A stretch of 64,000 nt of DNA from Dendronalium phyllosphericum CENA369 (GTDB lineage Bacteria; Cyanobacteriota; Cyanobacteriia; Cyanobacteriales; Nostocaceae). The notes below the pieces were generated by a model. That model ran no database searches. It was not told where the DNA came from and saw only the letters and a list, made by a program, of their open reading frames with translations. Position 1 is the stretch's first letter; each line of letters starts with the position of its first letter. The stretch lies in NCBI RefSeq assembly GCF_016056275.1, contig NZ_JAECZA010000289.1:151984-215983 (forward strand), in the 5' to 3' direction. Both the position numbers and the translations under genes were made by a program. Of the stretch, positions 43,897 through 53,269 are shown piece after piece.

Positions 43897-45492
43897 ATGA
43901 CAATTCAAACATTAGATATATCGCCCGTAGGTAGAGTCGAAGGCGATTTAGATGTCCGTGTCGAAATTGAAGATAGACGGGTAGTCAACGCTTGGACACA
44001 TGCCGAACTGTTTCGCGGATTTGAAGTTATTCTGCGCGGCAAAGATCCCCAAGCCGGATTAATTGTTACACCTCGGATTTGCGGTATTTGCGGCGGTTCT
44101 CACCTAACTTGTGCATCGTGGGCATTAGATACCGCTTGGGGTACAGAAGTTCCTCGCAATGCAATTTTGGCGAGAAATTTAGGTCAAATTGTGGAAACAA
44201 TCCAAAGTATACCCCGGTACTTTTATGGTTTGTTTGCTATTGATTTAACCAATAAAAATTACCGTAGCAGTCGCTTTTACGAAGAAGCTGTTAGACGCTT
44301 TGCCGCCTTCACTGGCAAGTCTTACGAATTGGGCATAACAATTTCTGCTAAACCTGTAGAAATTTATGCGCTGTTAGGCGGTCAATGGCCGCATTCGAGT
44401 TACATGGTTCCCGGCGGTGTCATGTGCGCCCCTACCTTAACAGATATTACCCGTGCTTGGGCGATTCTAGAATACTTCCGCACCAATTGGTTAGAACCAG
44501 TATGGTTAGGTTGTTCTTTAGAACGCTACGAAGAAATCCAAACATACGATGACTTCATGGACTGGCTAGATGAAGACCGAAATCATCGCGAGTCAGACTT
44601 GGGTTTTTACTGGCGCATGGGTTTAGATATCGGTCTAGATAGATATGGCGCTGGTGTTGGTAAATATGTCACTTGGGGATATTTAGCCCATGAGGATAAA
44701 TACCAAAAGCCCACCATCGACGGACGAAACGCCGCCACGATTATGAAAAGTGGAGTATATGACAGCTTCACTGACACTCACACCTTAATGGATCAGAGTT
44801 TTACCCGCGAGAATACAACTCACTCTTGGTACGAGGAAGGCACAGCAGATATTCATCCTAGCGATCGCAACACCAAACCCACCCCAAATAATACCAAAGA
44901 CTTTGACAATGCCTATTCTTGGGCGAGTGCAGTCCTGCACAAAGACTTTGGGCGTTTAGAAGCAGGCCCCTTAGCACGCCAATTAGTTGCTGGTGGTAAA
45001 CATGGCGAATCTTGGCAACACTACGACGGGTTTATTCTTGATGTCTTCAAGCAGATGCGCGGCCCTAACATTCACGTGCGTCAACTTGCACGACTTCACG
45101 AAATTGTCAAGTTATATCGCCAAGCCGAACACTGTTTGCGCGAGTTCAAATTAAACGATCCCTGGTATATCAAACCCACAGAAAAAGATGGCAAGGGTTG
45201 GGGTGCAACCGAAGCAGCGCGGGGTTCTCTGTGTCACTGGGTAGAGATAGAGGGCGGTAAGATTAAGAATTACCAAGTGATTGCTCCCGGTACTTGGAAT
45301 ATCGGCCCCCGTGATGGTGAAGGCATCCGCGGCCCGATTGAAGAAGCTTTAGTAGGCACACCCATCGACGATCCTACCGACCCTGTAGAAGTTGGTCATG
45401 TGGCGCGATCGTTTGATTCCTGCTTGGTGTGTACAGTTCACGCCCACGATGCGAAGACTGGTGAAGAATTGGCACGTTTTCGCACTGCCTAA
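43897..45492 (+). CDS. hupL: Uptake [NiFe]-hydrogenase large subunit HupL
   Basis: This 531-residue protein has the NiFe ligand motifs RICGICGGSHLTCA (N-terminal CxxC) and DSCLVCTVHAHD (C-terminal CxxC-x-x-H) and ends 14 residues later in GEELARFRTA. This tail is probably removed by the HupW protease after nickel insertion. The gene is continuous, so it lacks the excisable element that interrupts hupL in Anabaena PCC 7120 vegetative cells. The usual DPC is DSC here. HupW is not in the window. Confidence 0.97.
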   Translation: MTIQTLDISPVGRVEGDLDVRVEIEDRRVVNAWTHAELFRGFEVILRGKDPQAGLIVTPRICGICGGSHLTCASWALDTAWGTEVPRNAILARNLGQIVETIQSIPRYFYGLFAIDLTNKNYRSSRFYEEAVRRFAAFTGKSYELGITISAKPVEIYALLGGQWPHSSYMVPGGVMCAPTLTDITRAWAILEYFRTNWLEPVWLGCSLERYEEIQTYDDFMDWLDEDRNHRESDLGFYWRMGLDIGLDRYGAGVGKYVTWGYLAHEDKYQKPTIDGRNAATIMKSGVYDSFTDTHTLMDQSFTRENTTHSWYEEGTADIHPSDRNTKPTPNNTKDFDNAYSWASAVLHKDFGRLEAGPLARQLVAGGKHGESWQHYDGFILDVFKQMRGPNIHVRQLARLHEIVKLYRQAEHCLREFKLNDPWYIKPTEKDGKGWGATEAARGSLCHWVEIEGGKIKNYQVIAPGTWNIGPRDGEGIRGPIEEALVGTPIDDPTDPVEVGHVARSFDSCLVCTVHAHDAKTGEELARFRTA

Positions 45493-45631
45493 AGGATGCT
45501 AGTTACTAATAACTAATGGCTAATTGCGATCCAATTAGCCATTTAATTTGTTACAGCCCAGCGTGGAGTGGCAACTACAGTTATGTGCTTGGTTACAATA
45601 CCTGTAGAAGTTAAAAGTTGATAGTTGAGCC

Positions 45632-45877
45632 ATGACTGAGTTAAAGGTCAATATTAGTGAAACTGCCCACGAAACTCTATTAAAAATTGCAGAAACTTCT
45701 GGTGAAACAATTCAGACGGTTTTAGATAAGGCTATCGAAAATTATCGTCGGTATATTTTTTTATTACAAGCTAACGAAGCATTTGCAGCTTTGAGACAAA
45801 ATGAGCCACTTTGGCAAGAGGAACTTGCAGAGCGACAAGCATGGGAGCGAACAATAGCTGATGGAGTTGAAGATTAG
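45632..45877 (+). CDS. Antitoxin of a MazEF-type pair
   Basis: This 81-residue protein has a ribbon-helix-helix-like front (TELKVNISETAHETLLKIAETSG, TIQTVLDKAIENYRRY) and an acidic, flexible tail (LWQEELAERQAWERTIADGVED) suited to bind the toxin. Its stop shares one base with the GTG start of the next gene, so the two are translated together. The antitoxin probably also represses the pair. Confidence 0.78.
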   Translation: MTELKVNISETAHETLLKIAETSGETIQTVLDKAIENYRRYIFLLQANEAFAALRQNEPLWQEELAERQAWERTIADGVED

Positions 45878-46218
45878 TGGCACAAATTGCCAGAGGAGAG
45901 GTGTGGTTAGTTGACTTAAATCCTGTAAGAGGGCATGAACAAGCTGGAAAACGTCCATGTCTGGTCATCTCTGTGGACTTGTTTAATCAAAGTGCATCTG
46001 GCTTAGTTGTTGTCTTGCCAATTACTTCAAAAGAAAAAGGGATTCCTTTTCATGTAGAACTAAACCCTCCAGAAGGAGGATTGAAGGTAAGAAGCTTTGT
46101 CAAGTGCGAAGATGTGAGATCGATTTCTGTAGAGCGTTTGGAAAAGCTTTGGGGAACGGTATCTCCAGAAATAATGGTAGCGGTGGAAGACAGAATAAAA
46201 ATTTTGATGGGGCTGTAA
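45877..46218 (+). CDS. MazF/PemK-family toxin (endoribonuclease)
   Basis: This 113-residue protein shows RGEVWLVDLNPVRGHEQAGKRP, LVISVDLFN, VVVLPITSKEK, and VKCEDVRSISVERL, typical of the PemK/MazF mRNA interferase fold including the Arg and Ser/Thr catalytic area. It starts at GTG, one base inside the antitoxin stop. It is intact. Confidence 0.88.
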   Translation: MAQIARGEVWLVDLNPVRGHEQAGKRPCLVISVDLFNQSASGLVVVLPITSKEKGIPFHVELNPPEGGLKVRSFVKCEDVRSISVERLEKLWGTVSPEIMVAVEDRIKILMGL

Positions 46219-46309
46219 TAAGCATAAGCCAATAGATAAGCTTGCCAGTTGTTGTATGGTTCAGTAAATAAAAACCATCGCTAGTAAAAACTTTTGCTTA
46301 CAAAGTTTG

Positions 46310-47437
46310 TCACTTCTCAGGCGAAATACGATCGCCAGTTTTAGGGTCGAACACAAACAACTGATGCAAATCCAGTTGTAGAGAAATGCGATCGCCCGGA
46401 TGCAGACGCACATCTCCACCTACTTGTATATTTAACAACTCCGTCGAACCAGGCAACCCAGCACGAATCAAGGTTTCCCTTCCCAACGGTTCTACCACTT
46501 TCACCTCAACTACTAAGAGTGCTGAGTGCTGAGTGCTGAGTGCTGAGGGTTGAGTGCTGAGTGCTGAGTCAGTGTTAATTATGATATGTTCTGGTCTAAT
46601 TCCCAAATCAAAACTTTGTCCTTGCCGCAGGTGCAACTTCTCTCGCAAAGACGCTGGAATTGCTAATAACTGCCCACTAACATCAAAACCATCATTTTTA
46701 TAAATTGCAGGTAAAATATTCATCGGTGGACTGCCTAAAAAAGTCGCCACCATTTGATTAGCAGGACTAGCATAAATGCTTTGCGGGTCGCCGATTTGTT
46801 GAATTCTGCCGCGATTTAGCACCACAATCTTATCAGCCAAAGTCATCGCTTCAACTTGATCGTGGGTGACGTAGACAGTTGTAATTCCCAATTTTTGATG
46901 TAGCTGTTTTAATTCTGCCCTTGTATCATCTCGGAGTTGGGCATCCAAATTAGACAAAGGTTCATCTAGTAAAAACACTTGTGGTTCGCGGGCGATCGCT
47001 CTTCCTAATGCGACCCTTTGTTGCTGTCCTCCAGAAAGTTGTTTGGGTTTGCGATCTAGCAGGTGTTCCAAAGATAGCGATCGCGCTACATTTACTACTC
47101 GTTCTTGAACAATTCTTTGGTCAACTTTCCGCATCTGCAACCCAAAGGCAATATTTTGCGCCACTGTCATATGCGGATAAAGGGCGTAGTTTTGGAACAC
47201 CATTGCTACATCCCTCTGCCTTGCTGGGACATTATTCATCAACTCATCGCCAATAAAGAGTTTGCCAGATGTGGCAGTTTCTAAACCGGCGATCGTTCGT
47301 AAAATCGTGGATTTACCACAGCCTGACGGCCCGACTAAAACCCAAAACTCTCCATCAGGAATTTCAAAGGTAATGTCCTCGATCGCGGTGACATTGTTAA
47401 ACCGACGTTTAATATCTTCAAGACGAACTTTTGCCAT
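46310..47437 (-). CDS. Sugar ABC transporter ATP-binding protein (MalK/UgpC type)
   Basis: This 375-residue ATPase has GPSGCGKST (Walker A), LSGGQQQR (signature), VFLLDEPLSNLD (Walker B), and the TOBE/MalK regulatory domain from about residue 240. It energises carbohydrate import (malto-oligosaccharide, glycerol-phosphate or glucosylglycerol type) with permeases encoded elsewhere. A heptanucleotide repeat is inserted in frame at residues about 290-307 (SALSTQPSALSTQHSAL), within the TOBE domain. Such MalK proteins often serve several transporters. Confidence 0.9.
   Translation of the reverse strand: MAKVRLEDIKRRFNNVTAIEDITFEIPDGEFWVLVGPSGCGKSTILRTIAGLETATSGKLFIGDELMNNVPARQRDVAMVFQNYALYPHMTVAQNIAFGLQMRKVDQRIVQERVVNVARSLSLEHLLDRKPKQLSGGQQQRVALGRAIAREPQVFLLDEPLSNLDAQLRDDTRAELKQLHQKLGITTVYVTHDQVEAMTLADKIVVLNRGRIQQIGDPQSIYASPANQMVATFLGSPPMNILPAIYKNDGFDVSGQLLAIPASLREKLHLRQGQSFDLGIRPEHIIINTDSALSTQPSALSTQHSALLVVEVKVVEPLGRETLIRAGLPGSTELLNIQVGGDVRLHPGDRISLQLDLHQLFVFDPKTGDRISPEK
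46518..46569 (-). repeat. Heptanucleotide STRR inside a coding region
   Basis: Tandem GTGCTGA units (about seven, one degenerate) lie within the ABC ATPase gene and are read as SALSTQ repeats. The inverse repeat ACTCAGC occurs at 60626-60669 in an intergenic region. Confidence 0.75.
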
Positions 47438-47495
47438 TATTCAATTTGAGATTTGAGATTGTGGGTTTGGGATTGATAGGGATTCCCTAACTTTC

Positions 47496-47724
47496 TTATT
47501 CCAGCAATGCTATAAACTCCTCCCTTGTAAGTTCAGCATCGCGTAGTATCTTGCGTAGCAATCCTCTACTAATAGTTTTACCAGGATGAACAGGAATAGT
47601 TACTAAACGTCCATTCTCACTTTCCATTTGCACATGGCTACCTTTTTGCCGTCTCACTTGAAATTCTATTTTTTTCAAGGGTGCTAATAACTTTTGTACC
47701 TGTCAAACTTGGTAGCTTTGGCAT
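47496..47724 (-). pseudogene. hicA: HicA-type toxin gene with frameshift in an A7 tract
   Basis: From ATG 47724 the frame reads MPKLPSLTGTKVISTLEK and then goes out of frame at seven A's (47673-47679 region). In the next frame the HicA core continues as IEFQVRRQKGSHVQM (catalytic His in GSH), VTIPVHPGKTISRGLLRKIL. Removing one A restores a normal 75-residue HicA. The gene is either inactivated or read by polymerase slippage. It shares one base with the hicB stop. Confidence 0.75.
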
Positions 47725-47942
47725 TAAATAACGACCTTTTGAATACCTACAAATTCTGGTATTATTTCATCGTTTTCTGCCTCCAGACAAAGTTCAATGA
47801 CTTCTTTAATATTCACCATTAATTCATCAATTGTTTTTCCTTGGCTATAACAGGCTTTAAGTTGAGGAACTTCTCCAACATAATAACCATCTTCATTTCG
47901 TTCAATGATGACGTAGAATTCTCGCTCTCCAGCGTTAGTCAT
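47724..47942 (-). CDS. hicB: HicB-type antitoxin
   Basis: This 72-residue protein matches the short HicB fold: FYVIIERNEDGYYVGEVPQL, CYSQGKTIDELMVNIKEVIEL. It precedes hicA and overlaps it by one base. There is no C-terminal DNA-binding domain, as in many short HicB proteins. It would neutralise HicA by binding its active site. Confidence 0.82.
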   Translation of the reverse strand: MTNAGEREFYVIIERNEDGYYVGEVPQLKACYSQGKTIDELMVNIKEVIELCLEAENDEIIPEFVGIQKVVI

Positions 47943-47973
47943 AATTTATCTCTTGGTAGTCTCACAGTCATGT

Positions 47974-48696
47974 TTAAGGATTTTTCGACCAAGCAGGGTG
48001 AGAAAATAATGAGGAAATCACTCGCACTCCCCGCAGTTGATTGGATAGGGGTAAGTGACCTTTAGGTGCACTCAAATCCCAGATAAACTCATTAGGATAC
48101 CTCGTCCAGTTATTGCCTTTTTTCCAGCTAATTTTCGGCCAGAAATTATCCCAGTTTTTTCCTAAACTTAACCAGATTTCTCGCTGTACTGAAAAGCCAA
48201 ACTTACCCTCGGAGTGAACCACCCACAAGTTATTAATGGTTTGCAAATCAACAGCCGGGAAATTTTCGACCTCAGTAAAATACAACCATTTTCTTTGTAC
48301 AGCCGTTGGCCCTGCTAGTTCGCACATTTTTTGGATAGTCATGCGATCGGCTGCTTGGAAGTCTTGGACAGCAAGTAGCTGTTGCAAAGGATTGTAATTA
48401 ATCCCGCACTCTGATTTTAGAGGTACAATTCCCTCAGGAAAACTGGAAAATAGAAATTCTTTGGCTTGAGGTGCGTCAGAATTGTAAAGGACTTGGTAGA
48501 CTTTGCCATCGACCCAAGTTGCTGGGTTCTCACGTCGTTTCAATAAAAATTCCATCAACACGTCTAATCCTTCATTACCCAAGTCAGCTAACTGTGGGAT
48601 GATTTGTTGTTGGACTTGAAAAGACCCAGCGATTAACTGGAGGCGGAGAGAGTCGATGTCATTAGCAGGGCCTGATAAAATCATTGGGTCTGTCAT
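47974..48696 (-). CDS. gun4: Gun4 tetrapyrrole-binding regulator of Mg-chelatase
   Basis: This 240-residue protein has an N-terminal helical domain (residues 1-85) and the GUN4 domain (CGINYNPLQQLLAVQDFQAADRM, FPAVDLQTINNLW, GKFGFSVQREIWLSLG, YPNEFIWDL). It binds protoporphyrin IX and Mg-protoporphyrin and stimulates Mg-chelatase in chlorophyll synthesis. Length equals known cyanobacterial Gun4 proteins. It stands next to the hicBA pair with no evident operon. Confidence 0.92.
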   Translation of the reverse strand: MTDPMILSGPANDIDSLRLQLIAGSFQVQQQIIPQLADLGNEGLDVLMEFLLKRRENPATWVDGKVYQVLYNSDAPQAKEFLFSSFPEGIVPLKSECGINYNPLQQLLAVQDFQAADRMTIQKMCELAGPTAVQRKWLYFTEVENFPAVDLQTINNLWVVHSEGKFGFSVQREIWLSLGKNWDNFWPKISWKKGNNWTRYPNEFIWDLSAPKGHLPLSNQLRGVRVISSLFSHPAWSKNP

Positions 48697-48875
48697 GCCA
48701 TTACTCGCGTTAGGGAAGCGTGAAAAAGCGATCGGCTATCGGGCGTTCTTCAAAGCAAAACACTGATAGCGAAAAGTAGTTTACTATTTTTGATCGTACA
48801 AAATTGCGATGCCTTCACTGAATCCCATAATTTAGCCTCAAATAATGTACAAGGAGAATAGGGGGAAAATCTGCC

Positions 48876-48990
48876 CTGGGGACTGGCGATTGGGGACTGG
48901 GGACTGGGGACTAGGAAAGAGTTTTCCTAATACCCAATCCCCAGTACCTAATACCCAATCCCCAGTACCTAATACCCAATACCTAATCTC
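48876..48990. repeat. GGGGACT heptamer array and CCCAATCCCCAGTA repeats before icd
   Basis: About five GGGGACT-type units at 48878-48918 face tandem CCCAATCCCCAGTACCTAAT units at 48932-48990. The two arrays are complementary and could form a long hairpin directly upstream of icd. Confidence 0.65.
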
Positions 48991-49020
48991 AACGGCATAT
49001 CGTTCAGGAGTATGTGAAGA

Positions 49021-50448
49021 ATGTACGACAAGATTATCCCCCCCACAACCGGAGCAAAAATCACCTTTAAAAATGGCGAACCGATTGTGCCAGACAATCC
49101 AATTATCCCCTTTATTCGCGGCGATGGTACGGGTATAGATATCTGGCCTGCGGCCCAAAAAGTATTGGATGCTGCGGTAGCAAAGGCATACAAGGGCCAG
49201 CGTCAAATTAGTTGGTTCAAGGTTTATGCTGGTGACGAAGCATGTGATTTATACGGTACTTATCAATATTTACCCGAAGATACTCTGACGGCGATTCAAG
49301 AATATGGTGTAGCAATTAAAGGCCCTTTAACTACTCCAGTTGGGGGCGGTATTCGTTCTTTAAATGTGGCACTGCGGCAAATTTTTGACCTATATGCTTG
49401 TGTGCGTCCTTGCCGCTACTATGCAGGTACACCTTCACCGCACAAAAATCCTGAAAAGCTGGATGTAATTGTTTATCGGGAAAATACGGAAGACATTTAT
49501 TTAGGTATTGAGTGGCGGCAGGGTAGCGAAATTGGCGATCGCCTCATTTCCATCCTCAATAAAGAACTGATCCCCGCCACCCCAGAACATGGCAAGAAGC
49601 AAATCCCCCTTGATGCTGGGATTGGCATTAAACCAATCAGTAAAAAGGGTTCCCAGCGCCTCGTGCGCCGTGCTATCAAACACGCCTTACTCCTGCCTAA
49701 ACACAAACAACAGGTGACTTTGGTGCATAAAGGCAACATCATGAAGTACACCGAAGGCGCTTTCCGCGATTGGGGTTACGAATTAGCAACTAGCGAGTTT
49801 CGTCAAGAAACTGTCACCGAACGAGAATCTTGGATTTTGAGTAACAAGGAGAAAAATCCCGATCTCTCTTTGGAAGACAACGCCCGACAAATCGATCCGG
49901 GTTTTGATGCCCTGACTCAAGAGAAACAAGCACAAATTGTCAAGGAAGTTGAAAACGTTCTTAACTCAATTTGGGCAACTCACGGCAATGGTCAATGGAA
50001 AGACAAAGTACTAGTGAACGATCGCATTGCTGACAGCATTTTTCAACAAATCCAAACTAGACCGGATGAATATTCGATTTTGGCGACGATGAACTTGAAC
50101 GGCGATTATTTGTCTGATGCGGCTGCGGCAATCGTGGGTGGTCTGGGAATGGGACCAGGGGCGAATATTGGCGATGCCTGTGCCATATTTGAAGCTACCC
50201 ACGGCACTGCGCCCAAACACGCTGGCTTAGACCGGATTAATCCTGGTTCGGTGATTTTGTCCGGTGTGATGATGCTGGAGTATCTGGGTTGGCAAGAAGC
50301 AGCAGACCTGATTAAGAAAGGTTTAGGGGATGCGATCGCTAGCAGTCAAGTCACCTACGATTTAGCACGATTACTAGAACCACCTGTGGAACCCTTAAAA
50401 TGTTCTGAATTTGCTGAGGCGATTATTCAGCATTTTGGTAACGGGTAA
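49021..50448 (+). CDS. icd: NADP-dependent isocitrate dehydrogenase
   Basis: This 475-residue protein has [16 protein letters not shown], the substrate-binding [56 protein letters not shown] and [13 protein letters not shown]. It makes 2-oxoglutarate, the carbon skeleton for ammonium assimilation and the NtcA signal. The ATG at 49021 fits the family start MYDKI. A complex repeat lies immediately upstream. Confidence 0.96.
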   Translation: MYDKIIPPTTGAKITFKNGEPIVPDNPIIPFIRGDGTGIDIWPAAQKVLDAAVAKAYKGQRQISWFKVYAGDEACDLYGTYQYLPEDTLTAIQEYGVAIKGPLTTPVGGGIRSLNVALRQIFDLYACVRPCRYYAGTPSPHKNPEKLDVIVYRENTEDIYLGIEWRQGSEIGDRLISILNKELIPATPEHGKKQIPLDAGIGIKPISKKGSQRLVRRAIKHALLLPKHKQQVTLVHKGNIMKYTEGAFRDWGYELATSEFRQETVTERESWILSNKEKNPDLSLEDNARQIDPGFDALTQEKQAQIVKEVENVLNSIWATHGNGQWKDKVLVNDRIADSIFQQIQTRPDEYSILATMNLNGDYLSDAAAAIVGGLGMGPGANIGDACAIFEATHGTAPKHAGLDRINPGSVILSGVMMLEYLGWQEAADLIKKGLGDAIASSQVTYDLARLLEPPVEPLKCSEFAEAIIQHFGNG

Positions 50449-50622
50449 TTTAGTTTAAAAAGTAAAAATTGGGGCAAAGAATTATGAATGCTAAATTTTC
50501 GTCATTCATGATTCTTTGCCTCAATTCCTAATTCGTTCAACTTATTACAAAAGTTAGGTAAAAATGTAGATTTTTTACCTTTTTATTGCTATTGATAGGA
50601 AGTCCATATATCAAGAAAGCAA

Positions 50623-50988
50623 TTACAACTCTTCAATTGTTACTAAACCGCCTTCGGTAAATTGTATAACAAGTTCATGCTCATCCAGTAACGCTGTACC
50701 TAATAGAGGTAGCCGTCCTGTAGCAAGTACACTAACTTCCCGTTCTTGTTCATTCCACAGAATAGTAGCTTGATGTACTGGCAAGATGACATTACTGTTG
50801 TCAGCTAAATTTGCATACATCTTATGCAAAAAAGGAAAACCTAACAGAGTTACTGCTGCTGGGGGTAGGCAAAGAAATTCTGTAAAACCTGTATCGATAA
50901 CAAATTCAATAGTAAAATCTGGTTGATTTGGCAGTCTAAATATTATGTTAACAGTTGCACGTCCATTCTTAACAATGCCAGGAATCAC
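50623..50988 (-). CDS. Clan AA retropepsin-like aspartic protease
   Basis: This 121-residue protein has FVIDTGFTEFLCLP (catalytic DTG) and a closing RLPLLGTALLDEHELVI, typical for bacterial single-domain aspartic proteases that act as dimers. It overlaps the upstream gene by 4 bp (ATGA). Substrate and role are unknown; the pairing with the upstream gene is frequent in filamentous cyanobacteria as far as I recall. Confidence 0.78.
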   Translation of the reverse strand: MIPGIVKNGRATVNIIFRLPNQPDFTIEFVIDTGFTEFLCLPPAAVTLLGFPFLHKMYANLADNSNVILPVHQATILWNEQEREVSVLATGRLPLLGTALLDEHELVIQFTEGGLVTIEEL

Positions 50989-51269
50989 CGATAATCGCGC
51001 TCCATTTCACCACTGAAGGAAACAGCCACTTTGTAACCAATGCGAATACCGAAAAGTTGAGCAAAGGGGTGTTTTTTACGTAAATATTTTGCCGATTCTA
51101 TACCTATTTTGTCAACAGCATACTCGCCTGTTTCTATATCAATGATTACCATCTTACCGATGTTTTCTTCTCGTTCCACTTGTTGACGAATACTATTTTC
51201 GTATATCTCTCTAGCACGTCGTCCAACTTCTTCACTGCTTAAAAGTATGGGTTGCATGGTATTGCTCAC
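50985..51269 (-). CDS. Hypothetical partner of the aspartic protease
   Basis: This 94-residue soluble protein reads LSSEEVGRRAREIYENSIRQQVE, MVIIDIETGEYAVDK, and FGIRIGYKVAVSFSGEMERDYR. The front is an amphipathic helix, followed by a short beta-rich part. It is translationally coupled to the protease gene. It could be a substrate, inhibitor or adaptor of the protease; none of this is shown by the sequence. Confidence 0.72.
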   Translation of the reverse strand: MSNTMQPILLSSEEVGRRAREIYENSIRQQVEREENIGKMVIIDIETGEYAVDKIGIESAKYLRKKHPFAQLFGIRIGYKVAVSFSGEMERDYR

Positions 51270-51670
51270 TTGTTGCTCTTGTATACTGATTATATTATTG
51301 GAACTCAGACAAGAAGTAGCCTGAAAAAACCATTTATTCCTCTTCTGTCAGTCTCCGAAAACATTTGCCATTTATGAATTCTAGAGCTTTTGTATATCAT
51401 GCAGTCGCGCGATTATTTTCTAATAACAAATCCAAGACCAATTTTTTTAATAGTATAGCTTGTATTGATTGCCTCATGAGGCTTAAGCGCGATCGCCCTC
51501 CTAGAAAGCGACATAAGAGGGATAATTTGCCTTTAATTCTATTTGATTACAAATCGGTATTATAGCGAACGTAACATTAATTATTGCTATTTGGGCTTAA
51601 AAAAACAAGTACTACTAACGTACTCTCTTTCAAAAAATCTTCTAATAATGTCTATCCAAAACTTGATAGT
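51270..51670. other. Intergenic region without a convincing gene
   Basis: A 66-codon plus-strand frame (51365-51565, rich in Lys and Arg at the end) is unsupported by a ribosome site or recognisable family. The rest is AT-rich. Confidence 0.4.
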
Positions 51671-51904
51671 TTAATCTATTTTCAAATTAAATATAATACC
51701 AATAATTAAACCAATTATTCCAGCAATCAAATCGGCACAAAAGAAGTAGAAAAACAATTCAAAACTTGCTTGAAAATTATGGGTATATCTGAAATAAAAT
51801 ATTGCCCAAATCGTTCCAATTGTTCCTGAGATCGCTGTTGAAATCGTTACAATTGTTCTGAAAAGTTGATTTTTCATTGATATATGTATAGTATTTTGAG
51901 CCAT
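51671..51904 (-). CDS. Small two-helix membrane protein (paralogue of its upstream neighbour)
   Basis: The 77-residue product (or 68 residues from the ATG at 51877) has two helices: IVTISTAISGTIGTIWAIFYF and FFYFFCADLIAGIIGLIIGIIF. It matches the neighbour at 52008-52340 along its length, including IWAIFYF against LWAIIYL and NFQASFELFFY against NLQVTLKLFFY. The family is unknown. Confidence 0.6.
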   Translation of the reverse strand: MAQNTIHISMKNQLFRTIVTISTAISGTIGTIWAIFYFRYTHNFQASFELFFYFFCADLIAGIIGLIIGIIFNLKID

Positions 51905-52007
51905 AAAAGTTTCTAGTTAAACACCTAATAGAAAAAACTATAATTCGACAAAAAATAAAAAAATACATAGGAATAGAATTTATAAACACATATTTATCCA
52001 GAACGGA

Positions 52008-52340
52008 TTATGAATAAAATCTGATGAAAATCAATCCTCCTAAAACTGCTCCTTCAATAGTGCCTATAATCCAGAAAATTAAAATCCAATAGAACCAGGC
52101 GAAGCCATCAGAGCAAATAAAGATATCACCTGGGGCTTCTTTAGATACCCTTGAACCGACTAAATGGCCAATAAAAGCACCAACTATTACACCAAGTAAT
52201 CCTCCCAAAAGTGAGTAGAAAAACAACTTGAGAGTTACTTGAAGATTTTAGCTAAACAGTAGATAAATTATTGCCCAGAGCATTCCTATGATTGCTGAGA
52301 TTACTACTGGTATTGTTATATAAAAAATTATCGCTTTCAT
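52008..52340 (-). pseudogene. Small membrane protein paralogue with in-frame stop
   Basis: One frame from ATG 52340 reads MKAIIFYITIPVVISAIIGM and LWAIIYLLFS, then TAA at 52248-52250, and continues in the same frame NLQVTLKLFFYSLLGGLLGV to 52008. The paralogue at 51671-51904 has no stop at this point, so the TAA probably broke this copy. A TTG at 52226 could start the rear half alone (72 residues, with a glycine zipper). Confidence 0.6.
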
Positions 52341-52456
52341 CACTTTTTCGCGGTCTTATTTGACCAAGCGTGTGACGGTCTACCACTTCTTCTAAGATAC
52401 AAGAGTGTGTTTTGCTGTAGGTAATGCACCCTACAAAATTAAAGTTAGTCTAGTCC

Positions 52457-53269
52457 TTAAACTGATAATTTCACAGTTGGAAAGCTATTTTCTAAAAAGT
52501 TATTAGCTTGGAGAATTTCATAAAGATTAGTATCTTCTTCTAGCAAGCAGGCGTGTCCGCTATATGGTAATATAATCGTCTTCGCATTAGGTAAAATATC
52601 TGCAATTCGCTTCACTTCCGCGACGGAAGGTAAAAGTCGATCGCCAGCACCAGCAATTAACAAAACTGGTTGAGTCAAGCAGCGTAATTGCTCTGAATTA
52701 ACATCAAACTCCCTTAATAAAGACAACCGCCATATAACTGTTTGGGGTGGTACAGTACGCATTGTTTTGAGTAATTCTTGGCGATCGCTTCTCGACATAC
52801 GTGCCAAAGATGCTAAAAATGGCAACAATCCTAATGCCCCAAAATCATAAAGGAATTCTGGTAGACAGGAAATCAATTGAGATGCCCAATTTAGCCAAGG
52901 TCGCAGATGAAAGGCAGAAGCTGGGTTAATTAGGATAATTCGCTTAAATAACTGTGGCGCTTTGACAGCCACTTTCATCGCCAAACAACCCCCAAAAGAC
53001 TCACCACATAGGTAAACTGGCCTTTGGGAACTTTTTTCTAATTCGGCGTGGATTAAGTCTAAAACGCTATCTGCCAAAGCATCCCAACTAGTCAAGTCTT
53101 TTCTGGGGATCGCTAAACAGCGGACATCGAAGCCAGCTTCTAATCCAGCAGTTTGCGATCGCAACAATTGCCCAGTTCCATCAAGTCCTGGCAAATACAC
53201 AAACAACGGATACTCTAGTTGTACTCGTTTAGGAGAAAGGAAACAGGGCTTTAACTCAACTTCTAGCAT
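52457..53269 (-). CDS. Alpha/beta hydrolase related to the phytyl ester synthase hydrolase domain
   Basis: This 270-residue hydrolase has VYLPGLDGTGQLLRSQ (oxyanion area), CGESFGGCLAMKVA (nucleophile Ser), AGAGDRLLPS (Asp) and LPYSGHACLLEE (His). The pattern and the FLPGLDGTG start resemble the front domain of plant phytyl ester synthases. Upstream on the same strand lies a PlsC-type acyltransferase, corresponding to the rear domain of those enzymes. The pair could make or turn over fatty acid phytyl or other isoprenoid esters. Confidence 0.78.
   Translation of the reverse strand: MLEVELKPCFLSPKRVQLEYPLFVYLPGLDGTGQLLRSQTAGLEAGFDVRCLAIPRKDLTSWDALADSVLDLIHAELEKSSQRPVYLCGESFGGCLAMKVAVKAPQLFKRIILINPASAFHLRPWLNWASQLISCLPEFLYDFGALGLLPFLASLARMSRSDRQELLKTMRTVPPQTVIWRLSLLREFDVNSEQLRCLTQPVLLIAGAGDRLLPSVAEVKRIADILPNAKTIILPYSGHACLLEEDTNLYEILQANNFLENSFPTVKLSV

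Noticed and set aside
45493-45631. Possible tRNA gene behind hupL
   Set aside because: I looked for a T-loop GTTCRA and a CCA-end fold here and in other gaps and found none that folds.
48838-49206. 122-codon minus-strand frame over the icd start
   Set aside because: It is translated from GGGGACT repeats and the antisense of icd, so it is not a gene.
51365-51565. 66-codon plus-strand frame
   Set aside because: It lacks a ribosome site and any recognisable domain, and its basic tail includes a HIP1 site read as a random peptide.
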